NCBI GenBank assembly: GCA_002439805.1
Contig: DJPQ01000002.1
Location: forward strand, 3,555-67,554
From: Bacteroidales bacterium UBA6408
Lineage (GTDB): Bacteria > Bacteroidota > Bacteroidia > Bacteroidales > UBA932
Direction of reading: 5' to 3'
Length of the DNA stretch: 64,000 bases
Shown here: positions 55,457-62,509 of the stretch, in pieces
Layout of the letters: the number at the start of each line of letters is the position of its first letter
Numbering within the stretch: position 1 is the first letter of the stretch
Made by a program: the position numbers and the translations under genes
Notes under the pieces: generated by a model
Told to the model about the DNA's origin: nothing
Database searches by the model: none
Seen by the model: only the letters and a program-made list of their open reading frames with translations

Positions 55457-56614
55457 CTACAATGCCCGACTCAGCCGCTCAAGGCCGGCGAGGAGGAGGG
55501 AGCGGGGACAGGCGATGTTGAGGCGGATGAAGTTCTCGCCGCCGGGACCGTACATGGAGCCGGAATTGACCATTAGTTTCTGCTCGTCAAGCAGGAGCGC
55601 CGTGACCTCGTCGGCGTTCAGCCCCGTCGCGCTGATGTCAATCCAGACGAGATAGGTGCCTTCGAGTTCCGTGACGGGACACTGAGGGATGTGCTCGGAG
55701 AAAAAGACCTTGACCGTCATATAGTTGTCATAGAGGTAGCCGCGCAGCTCATCCAGCCAGTCGGCTCCCTCCGGAGAGTATGCAGCGAGGGTCGCCTCTA
55801 CTCCGAACGGGTTCACGTCACAGACCTCGTTGATGTTGATTGCACGGTCTATGCGGGAGAGGATTTCGCAATCCTCCGCGATTATGTTCGCAATCTGAAG
55901 TCCGGCGATGTTGAATGCCTTGCTCGGTGAGATGCAGGTGGCGGAGCCGAGCCTGAAAGCCTTGCCGAGAGAGGCGAAGGGAGTGTAGTCGTGTCCGGGG
56001 TAGGTCAGCTCGCAGTGAATCTCGTCGGAAATTACGAACACATTGTTCCTCAGACATATTTCCCCGACTCCGCGCAGTTCCTCCTCAGTCCACACCCGCC
56101 CGACGGGATTGTGGGGATTGCACAGAATCATAACCTTCGCCTTCTGGTCGGAGGCCTTCGCCTCAAGGTCGTCGAAGTCCATTCTCCACGAAAGTCCGTC
56201 GCGGAGAAGCCGGTTCGGGAGCATCTCGCATCCGTTGTTGCGGATGGACGAGAAGAAGCAGTTATAGACCGGAGGCTGCACTATGACCTTGTCTCCCGGG
56301 CGGGTCAGCGCCTTGATAATCGCTGAAATTGCAGGTACCACGCCGCTCGTGCAGATGAACCGGTCGCGCTCGAAGCGCACGCCGTGACGCTCTCTGAACC
56401 AGTCGATTACGGCATCATAGTAGGACTGCGGAACCTTGACATAGCCGAAAATCCCATGCTCTACCCTGCGGCGCAGCGCTTCAGTCACGCAGGGCGCCGT
56501 CCTGAAGTCCATGTCCGCGACCCACATCGGCAGCACGCCTTCCGCCGGGGTGTCCCATTTGTAGGAATTTGTCCCGCGCCTCGGAACTATCTCATCAAAA
56601 TTGTATTTTCCCAT
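55457..56614 (-). CDS. MalY/PatB-like PLP-dependent aminotransferase/cystathionine beta-lyase
   Basis: This fold-type I PLP enzyme has 385 residues from MGKYNFDEIV. It has SGVVPAISAIIKALTRPGDKV in the substrate region, NPHNPVGRVWTEEEL, ISDEIHCELTYPGH, and the PLP lysine in SPSKAFNIAGLQ. The MalY/PatB branch cleaves cystathionine and has C-S lyase activity. Longer starts up to 56638 exist. Confidence 0.9.
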   Translation of the reverse strand: MGKYNFDEIVPRRGTNSYKWDTPAEGVLPMWVADMDFRTAPCVTEALRRRVEHGIFGYVKVPQSYYDAVIDWFRERHGVRFERDRFICTSGVVPAISAIIKALTRPGDKVIVQPPVYNCFFSSIRNNGCEMLPNRLLRDGLSWRMDFDDLEAKASDQKAKVMILCNPHNPVGRVWTEEELRGVGEICLRNNVFVISDEIHCELTYPGHDYTPFASLGKAFRLGSATCISPSKAFNIAGLQIANIIAEDCEILSRIDRAININEVCDVNPFGVEATLAAYSPEGADWLDELRGYLYDNYMTVKVFFSEHIPQCPVTELEGTYLVWIDISATGLNADEVTALLLDEQKLMVNSGSMYGPGGENFIRLNIACPRSLLLAGLERLSRAL

Positions 56615-56686
56615 TTTCTCTAACATTTTACCCGCCATGGAGGCGAAGAAACCTGCCCGAAAGTCCCGACGGAACCGTCTCCCGTC

Positions 56687-57541
56687 CTATCTTCTTCCGC
56701 CCCGCACCTCAATCACGCAGTCCGCCGGAGCCTTGATGTTCTTGTCGATGATTATTTCCCCGATTTCATCCGCCACAATGCTTCCCGTCCGAGGGTTCTT
56801 GACGCTGCGGATGCCCCCATTGATGGTTGCCTGCACGCTGCTGTACTCGAACGCGAGGTCGCAGTCCTCGGCGAATGTGCAGTTCTCAAGCACGAGATTC
56901 TCAGCATAGCAGAGCGGCTGAGTGCCGGAAATACGGCAGTTCACGAGTCTGAGGTTCCGGGAATGCCAGCCGAGGTATTCCCCGCTGAGTTCGGAATCAT
57001 AGACCGTCACGTTCTCGCTTTCCCAGAGCGCGTCTTTCGTCGTGATTTTCGCATTTCGCAGCTCAAGGTTGCGGACATACTGGAACACATACTTGCTGTC
57101 GCTGACAAGGCCGTCGATTTTCAAGTCATTGCTGAACATGAAAGGGTAGGTGCCTCCGTGCAATTTCAAGTCCTTTACATTCACGCGGCTGCATCTCCAG
57201 AAGACCTCGTCCGCGTCAGTCATCTCCACCCTCTCGATTTCGATGTCGCTCATCTCACGGAACATCTTAGGCGCGGCAATCACGGTGTCCCTCATAGTAA
57301 GATGATCCGAATACCACAGCGCCGAACGCCCCCCGACATCGAAGAAGCAGCGCTCGATGAGAAACCCGTGCACGTGCCAGAAGGGATAGTTTCCCTCGAA
57401 CCTGCAATCGACGGCCTCGATGTCGCTGCATTCCTTTATCGCCGACTCGCCCTCGTGTATGACGACATTCTCAAGCCGCAGCCCATGTGATTCAAACAGA
57501 GGGCGTTCGCCTCCGAATTCCGCATTCCGTATCGTTTTCAT
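56687..57541 (-). CDS. DUF3737 family beta-helix protein
   Basis: This 284-residue protein is built of many short repeating strands (LENVVIHEGESAIKECSDIE, then VDCRFEGNYPFWHVHGFLIE), the pattern of a right-handed parallel beta-helix. It matches DUF3737 throughout its length. Function is unknown. It lies 72 bases upstream of the aminotransferase on the same strand, an association common in gut bacteria, so the two are probably cotranscribed. Confidence 0.85.
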   Translation of the reverse strand: MKTIRNAEFGGERPLFESHGLRLENVVIHEGESAIKECSDIEAVDCRFEGNYPFWHVHGFLIERCFFDVGGRSALWYSDHLTMRDTVIAAPKMFREMSDIEIERVEMTDADEVFWRCSRVNVKDLKLHGGTYPFMFSNDLKIDGLVSDSKYVFQYVRNLELRNAKITTKDALWESENVTVYDSELSGEYLGWHSRNLRLVNCRISGTQPLCYAENLVLENCTFAEDCDLAFEYSSVQATINGGIRSVKNPRTGSIVADEIGEIIIDKNIKAPADCVIEVRGGRR

Positions 57542-57613
57542 ATATTCTCAAATTTCGCGTATTCGTCTTTTTCGTATCCGCCGATGAGACGGCGCTTCTT
57601 CCGATTTGCGATG

Positions 57614-57644
57614 CAAAATTAAGTATAAAAATGCTTTTACGAAA
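57614..57644 (-). promoter_or_regulatory. promoter of DUF3737-aminotransferase
   Basis: Minus strand TAATTTTG (57614-57621), an exact -7, with TTTC about 19 bases upstream. Confidence 0.45.
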
Positions 57645-57688
57645 CATCCATATCTCCGATGCTCCTACCGATTTCAATGAATTTTGGG

Positions 57689-57696
57689 TATCTTTG
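57689..57696 (+). promoter_or_regulatory. -7 box of pnuC
   Basis: TATCTTTG is an exact match, 19 bases before the ATG at 57716. Confidence 0.5.
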
Positions 57697-57715
57697 CAGC
57701 GGATTTGAAATAAAT

Positions 57716-58381
57716 ATGGAATTTGACTTTCTCGGAATATTCACGCTCGTCACGGGTGTCCTGTTCCTGGTTCTCGAAATCAGGCAGAACAACTGGATGT
57801 GGGTCTTTCAGCTGCTCTCGGCTGCCGCAGCCATGATTTCGTTCTTCATAGGCGGGCTGTACGCCTCGTCCGCGCTGAACCTCTACTATGTCGTGATGGC
57901 ATTCGTAGGCTTCGTCCAGTGGAGGAGGGATGACAGGCTGAAAGATTTCTCGGATGTGCCCGAAATGACAAAGGGAAACGCCAAGATGGCAAGCGAAGGC
58001 TCAAAAGTGACGGCCGACAATGTCGAGAATGTCGCAGCGATTCACCTGCGGCACCTGTCCCCGAGGACGACCCTCATCAGCGCTCTGATACTTGTTGCCG
58101 GCACGGCGGCGCTGTATTTCATCCTCCGGGAGCTTGACGACCCGAAATCCGTGGGAGACGCCGGCGCGACGGTCCTGAGCTGCATCGCGACATGGTGGCT
58201 CGCGAAGTCATATCCCCAGCAGTGGATTCTCTGGATCTTCGCAGACGCCGCCTCCGCATGGATTTGTCATACCCAAGGAATGCCGGCCATGTCACTCCTA
58301 TATATAATATACGCCCTTTCCGCGATATACGGATATATCCATTGGATGAGGAGAGGAAAATATATCGACGAAATCGGATGA
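57716..58381 (+). CDS. pnuC: nicotinamide mononucleotide transporter PnuC-like
   Basis: This 221-residue inner-membrane protein has about seven hydrophobic segments and the PnuC motif LEIRQNNWMWVFQLLSAA, then ALNLYYVVMAFVGFVQWRR. It moves nicotinamide riboside or a related vitamin by facilitated diffusion; homologues also take thiamine or riboflavin. A hydrophilic insert (KDFSDVPEMTKGNAK region) sits in a loop. mazG follows in the same direction. The start at 57716 is chosen because upstream codons overlap the -7 box. Confidence 0.9.
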   Translation: MEFDFLGIFTLVTGVLFLVLEIRQNNWMWVFQLLSAAAAMISFFIGGLYASSALNLYYVVMAFVGFVQWRRDDRLKDFSDVPEMTKGNAKMASEGSKVTADNVENVAAIHLRHLSPRTTLISALILVAGTAALYFILRELDDPKSVGDAGATVLSCIATWWLAKSYPQQWILWIFADAASAWICHTQGMPAMSLLYIIYALSAIYGYIHWMRRGKYIDEIG

Positions 58382-58439
58382 AACGGAGGCTCATTTCAAT
58401 GGAATCATATCTCAATAAACAGAAAATAAAGAACAAACG

Positions 58440-59258
58440 ATGAATACGAGAGAACAGAAACTTGAGGCGTTCGGGCGGCTGCTCGACATTTTGGACGAAC
58501 TGAGGGTGAAATGCCCGTGGGACCGGAAACAGACGAACGAGAGCCTGCGGCCGCAGACGATTGAGGAGGTGTATGAACTGAGCGACGCGATTCTGAAGGA
58601 TGAGCATGGGGAGATTTGCAAGGAGCTCGGCGACCTGCTGCTCCATGTCGTGTTCTATGCGAAGATGGGCGACGAAAAGGGGGAATTTGACATTGCCGAC
58701 GTATGCAATCATCTGTGCGACAAACTGATATATCGCCACCCTCATGTATTCGGAGAGACTGAGGCAGCCTCGGCGGAGGATGTGGTGCGCAACTGGGAGA
58801 TGCTCAAGACCAGAGAGAAGGACGGCAACAAGAGGGTTCTGAGCGGGGTGCCGGAGTCGCTTCCGTCGATGATTAAGGCCTACAGGATTCAGGACAAGGC
58901 CCGCGGGGTCGGCTTCGACTGGGAAAAGAAGGAGGATGTCTGGGCGAAGGTCAAGGAGGAGGAAGGAGAACTGGAAACTGAGCTGAAGGCCATTGACGCC
59001 GCCGTCTCGGACGAGGAAAAGGCCGCGGCGAAGGACCGTGCCGAAGAGGAGCTCGGAGACATGATTTTCGCTCTCGTGAACGCCGGCCGCCTCTACAAAC
59101 TCAACCCGGACACTGCCCTGGAGCGCACCTGTGCCAAGTTCCGCCGCCGCTTCACCTACCTCGAAGAGCACACCATCCGCGAGGGCCGCGACCTCCACGA
59201 CATGACTCTCGCCGAAATGGACGCCATCTGGGACGAGGCCAAAGGAAAGGGGTTGTAA
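58440..59258 (+). CDS. mazG: nucleoside triphosphate pyrophosphohydrolase MazG
   Basis: This 272-residue, two-domain MazG hydrolyses NTPs to NMP and pyrophosphate. The first domain has the metal-binding EExxE pattern in IEEVYELSDAI and KELGDLLLHVVFYAK. The second carries WAKVKEEEGELETEL and EEELGDMIFALVNAG. It is the last plus-strand gene before the decayed retroelement, which ends 61 bases beyond it. Confidence 0.95.
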   Translation: MNTREQKLEAFGRLLDILDELRVKCPWDRKQTNESLRPQTIEEVYELSDAILKDEHGEICKELGDLLLHVVFYAKMGDEKGEFDIADVCNHLCDKLIYRHPHVFGETEAASAEDVVRNWEMLKTREKDGNKRVLSGVPESLPSMIKAYRIQDKARGVGFDWEKKEDVWAKVKEEEGELETELKAIDAAVSDEEKAAAKDRAEEELGDMIFALVNAGRLYKLNPDTALERTCAKFRRRFTYLEEHTIREGRDLHDMTLAEMDAIWDEAKGKGL

Positions 59259-59318
59259 ATCTGCACGAGCCGGATTGTTCTTTCAGCCATATTATAATTT
59301 CTAAACAATTAGAACATA

Positions 59319-59579
59319 TCAGGAAACATTAGCGCCGAAAAGTGCGTTGAAAGATGCAGAGACGGCGGCGATGCGGTAGGGATTTTCCTCTTCCGTCAGG
59401 ACATCGAGAAGATGGGCACGGGCACGGCGGAAAGTCTGCGGATGCACATGGCGGGAGTAAGGTTTGAGGACCGTGCCGAGAAATCGCACGCCCTTGATGG
59501 CGGTTGTAAGGTGAACCTTGCGAAGATGGAGTCGCAGGCCAAGTTCACGAGAAAGAATGCAAAAGTATTTGTCGAAATC
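59319..59579 (-). pseudogene. C-terminal remnant of a DGR-type reverse transcriptase
   Basis: A minus-strand frame reads DFDKYFCILSRELGLRLHLR, then KVHLTTAIKGVRFLGTVLKP, and ends ASFNALFGANVS. The ELGLRLH...KGVRFLG...KPY pattern is the end of DGR reverse transcriptases. The catalytic YxDD and the whole N-terminal three quarters are missing. It overlaps the end of the Avd frame in a different phase, showing a deletion that joined the two genes. Confidence 0.7.
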
Positions 59580-60178
59580 TCCCTGAGGTCTTTGAGGATC
59601 TGAAGAATGAACTTGATTTCCGAGGCGAGCGCAAGGGCGGAGTCTATGTGCGCTTCTCGACCCGGAACGTCATAGAGCATCCGCACGGCATATGCCAGAG
59701 AGTAGCAGCTTTCCTTGAGCCGAAGCCCTACCGGGTTCGCGACATTCTTGGAGATGTTCACCGAGAATGAATACACCTGAACGAGAAGGTCGTAGGTAGC
59801 CTTATAGACAGGGGTCTTTTCAATCACGGCTGTGTTCGGAGTGAATCGGTCTCCTGCGTTCACGCTCACCGCCTCCTTCCAGTTGTGAAACTCCACCTCG
59901 TCGAACTGTTTCCGCGTGCGGCAACATATCAGTCCGTCCTGCACGTACTCATACACATAGCCGTTCAGCCATTTGGGAACAGTCTGCTCCGGAAAGCCGA
60001 GCGATATGACATCCATATTGACAGTCTTGACATAGCGACGGGAGAGTTTGAACTCATGGATGAGGGTGTGCGCGAAATATGCCGAACGCTCATACGCCTT
60101 CATGAACATCCCCTCACGGTAGAGCCAGATGCTGTCGTTGTTCTGTTCTTCTCTTGATATGATTTCGCGGAATGTCAT
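59396..60178 (-). CDS. DGR accessory protein (Avd-type) with out-of-frame tail
   Basis: This protein has about 260 residues. The first 125 match the accessory domain seen before Avd in Bacteroidales (MTFREIISREEQNNDSIWLY). A four-helix-bundle Avd domain follows: PVYKATYDLLVQVYSFSVNI, GLRLKESCYSLAYAVRMLYD and LASEIKFILQILKDLREIS. Avd binds the reverse transcriptase and the template RNA. After LREIS the frame reads 50 residues that are the reverse transcriptase remnant in the wrong phase, so the natural Avd end is lost. A GTG at 60235 is a possible earlier start. Confidence 0.75.
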   Translation of the reverse strand: MTFREIISREEQNNDSIWLYREGMFMKAYERSAYFAHTLIHEFKLSRRYVKTVNMDVISLGFPEQTVPKWLNGYVYEYVQDGLICCRTRKQFDEVEFHNWKEAVSVNAGDRFTPNTAVIEKTPVYKATYDLLVQVYSFSVNISKNVANPVGLRLKESCYSLAYAVRMLYDVPGREAHIDSALALASEIKFILQILKDLREISTNTFAFFLVNLACDSIFARFTLQPPSRACDFSARSSNLTPAMCIRRLSAVPVPIFSMS

Positions 60179-60241
60179 TTCTTCCTTATAAATTCGGGTG
60201 CTTCGCGCCGATATTACTTCGTCGCCATCCTTCACATGAAG

Positions 60242-60260
60242 CCTCGCGCCGGGCGCGAGG
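60242..60260. repeat. GC-rich hairpin before avd
   Basis: CCTCGCG/CGCGAGG arms around a five-base loop (60242-60260), between target gene and avd. Confidence 0.5.
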
Positions 60261-60278
60261 AGAAATACTCAAAGCGCA

Positions 60279-60317
60279 GGTTCGCGGTTTTCCGCTCGCG
60301 CAGGAAAACCGCGAACC
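60279..60317. promoter_or_regulatory. 15-bp perfect hairpin just 3' of the variable region
   Basis: GGTTCGCGGTTTTCC (60279-60293) pairs perfectly with 60303-60317 around a nine-base loop. It starts 13 bases after the target gene's stop and has no T-run. DGRs carry a hairpin/cruciform just downstream of the variable repeat that directs retrohoming; this is a good candidate. Confidence 0.5.
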
Positions 60318-60329
60318 GCTCATCAAAAA

Positions 60330-62294
60330 TTATTTTTCTTGGAGACAACGGACGGCCCGCCCGCTTGAACGATCGCTGCTGTTCGCCGGACTGACACCGC
60401 CGTTGTTGTAGAAGCTGAGGTACCACGCGTAGCTGAGATTGGAGTACGGGGAGCAGGACCAGTAGAAGCCGTAGTAGCCGACATTGCTCAGCGCCCCCGA
60501 ATCGTTGCGCCGATAACCCGACGCGGCGTACCAAATCGTCTCTGAATCGCCCAATTTTCCCGAGAAATTAAAGCCCCTCTTGCTGTCGAACGATGTTGAG
60601 AAACTGTCCTTGGAACCGAACGCCTTTGCCCAGACTCCGTCTGCTCCGCCGTCAGGAACTCGCCAGCCGACCGGACAAGGGTCGTAGGCCGTTTTTTGAG
60701 ACTGCCAGCTGTAATCCGGAAGCCAAAGCGATTTGTAGAAAGTCATCGGATTTTCTTCAGCCTTAATCGTTGAGCCATTGGAATTTACATTCCAAGTTCC
60801 CGTAGAGGCAGCGACCTTGGACTCCAAGATTGACGACGAGCCGAGGAACGGGTCCTTCCTGCCCCACTGGTAGAGGAGGCCGAGAGCTCCGACGTCGCCC
60901 GGGGTGGCGCTCGTCGCGCCGAGGTTGCGGTCCATCATCGTGCCGGCGTTGTTGTAGTACTCCTGCTCCTGCCAGCCCTCCTCCGAGCACCAGATGTGCC
61001 ATGACCAGAGAATCACGCCCTTGGAGTTCTTTGCAGCTATCACGGCGTTGCCCCGGGCGAAGGTCTCCGGGGTTTTGAAGCGGACGTAGCCGTCCCTGTA
61101 GGATGCGGAGGCGATGAGGTCGCCGACATTCGGGGTGATGTCCGTGCCGAAGGACTCCCAGAGAACCTCGACGCTCCTGACGTTGCCAACGGTGCCGTCG
61201 GTGTTGCCCTGGACAGCCCTGAACTTGTAGTTCCCGGCTCCGGTGATGAGGTAGCAGTTGGCGGTGCCCTCCGCTGAGAGGTCGGTGTAAACGATGCCGT
61301 CGTCGTCCCCGGGGTCTCCGCCCGGCTCTGTTCCGCCGCCGGTGCCCGTGCCGCTGCCGCCCGTGCTGTTCCAGTCGTCTATCTCGCAGCCGATGTCAAC
61401 GCGGATGGCAGTGGTAGAGGCGTTGAGCGTGGCGGTGTAGGTGTAGGACACGCCCGGACGGAAGCTGAACGAGTCCTCCAGCAGGTAGGACACGCTCTTG
61501 GAGTTGATTTCTATCAGGGGCACGCTCGTCTCGAGCATCTGCGGGACGACTATCGCCTCGTAGGTCACCGCATCGACCCCGCCGGCGCTGATGATGCCGA
61601 GGTTCCTCATCCGGATTGACTTCGCGCCGCCGTATTGGTCCTTCTCGACTGAGCCCTTCTCAATGTCTATCCTCGCGTCGGTGACGGTGCTGTGCAGGAG
61701 GACGGTCGCGTCCTCCGGAAGGGAGCCTACATACTTGTCGCCGGCGACTATCCGCACGACGAGACGGCTCATGACGTGACGCATCGCGAGGCTCACAGCG
61801 CCGTCAGTACGGATCACTCCCTTGGCCTTGGCCCAGAGGAAGTCGGAGGTCTCGTAGGCGGTTGGAGTGCCGTCCTTCGCCTCTGCGCTCTGGTCAGTGG
61901 CGACGGAGAAGCTCTGGCTGTTTATATCGCTGAGGTCTTCGATGCGCGGGAAGGTGGCATAGATGTCGGACTTCCCCGCGCCCCAATAGACCGGCCTTTC
62001 TGAAGTCCAGCTCTGTCCGTCGAATGTCGCCGCGACGTTGGTCGCGCGGTTGCCCGAAATCTGGAGGGGCATCGGGGTCTGTTCGTCGGCGTAGTCGGTG
62101 ACGAATATGCCGATTTTGTCGCCCGTCTCGAATGTGCTGCCGGAGACCTTTGTCTGAGCGCCCGGAGACAGGACGCTGAAGCTCATCTCGCGGGGAGACT
62201 CGGCGATGCTCCCCGTCGGGCTGTCCTTCTGACAGGCGGAGATGAACGCCGCTGCCAGAAGAACCGTTCCCAATGATATGGTTGTTCGTTTCAT
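60330..62294 (-). CDS. DGR target protein: fimbrillin-like lipoprotein with C-type-lectin-fold end
   Basis: This 654-residue lipoprotein (lipobox AFISAC) has an N-terminal Mfa/fimbrillin-like region (YWGAGKSDIYATFPRIEDL, RHVMSRLVVRIVAG). A glycine-rich linker near residue 320 leads to a FISUMP/C-type-lectin-like domain. The end is YGFYWSCSPYSNLSYAW, then GGVSPANSSDRSSGRAVRCL, the classic variable region of Bacteroidales diversity-generating retroelements, with clustered Asn/Ser/Tyr codons. It is displayed at the cell surface and probably binds a variable ligand. The variable repeat covers roughly 60336-60470. Confidence 0.85.
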   Translation of the reverse strand: MKRTTISLGTVLLAAAFISACQKDSPTGSIAESPREMSFSVLSPGAQTKVSGSTFETGDKIGIFVTDYADEQTPMPLQISGNRATNVAATFDGQSWTSERPVYWGAGKSDIYATFPRIEDLSDINSQSFSVATDQSAEAKDGTPTAYETSDFLWAKAKGVIRTDGAVSLAMRHVMSRLVVRIVAGDKYVGSLPEDATVLLHSTVTDARIDIEKGSVEKDQYGGAKSIRMRNLGIISAGGVDAVTYEAIVVPQMLETSVPLIEINSKSVSYLLEDSFSFRPGVSYTYTATLNASTTAIRVDIGCEIDDWNSTGGSGTGTGGGTEPGGDPGDDDGIVYTDLSAEGTANCYLITGAGNYKFRAVQGNTDGTVGNVRSVEVLWESFGTDITPNVGDLIASASYRDGYVRFKTPETFARGNAVIAAKNSKGVILWSWHIWCSEEGWQEQEYYNNAGTMMDRNLGATSATPGDVGALGLLYQWGRKDPFLGSSSILESKVAASTGTWNVNSNGSTIKAEENPMTFYKSLWLPDYSWQSQKTAYDPCPVGWRVPDGGADGVWAKAFGSKDSFSTSFDSKRGFNFSGKLGDSETIWYAASGYRRNDSGALSNVGYYGFYWSCSPYSNLSYAWYLSFYNNGGVSPANSSDRSSGRAVRCLQEK

Positions 62295-62328
62295 AATTTT
62301 GTCTTTTATATATCGTAAGGTCAGAAAC

Positions 62329-62509
62329 TTAGAAGCTGTTTGAATTTTTTGTTCAGTTATTTTGAGATGTATTTTTGAGACAGATTTTTCTGTTTTGAGA
62401 GGAGTTTAGCGGTGCTAAATGACGAACAAAATGGGAAAATATGACCAAAAAGACACCAAAAGAACGAACATATAAAAATAAATGTGAGAAAAATTAAAAC
62501 AGCTTCTTA
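62329..62509. mobile_element. 181-bp MITE-like element with terminal inverted repeats
   Basis: Left end 62329-62349 and right end 62489-62509 are inverted repeats identical at 19 of 21 positions (TTAGAAGCTGTTTGAATTTTT type). The interior has no coding frame. The right end supplies the TAA stop of the next gene (62507-62509). Confidence 0.55.

Noticed and set aside
59259..60330. A surviving DGR template repeat
   Set aside because: No stretch resembles the variable region with extra adenines; the space between Avd and the RT remnant has been deleted.
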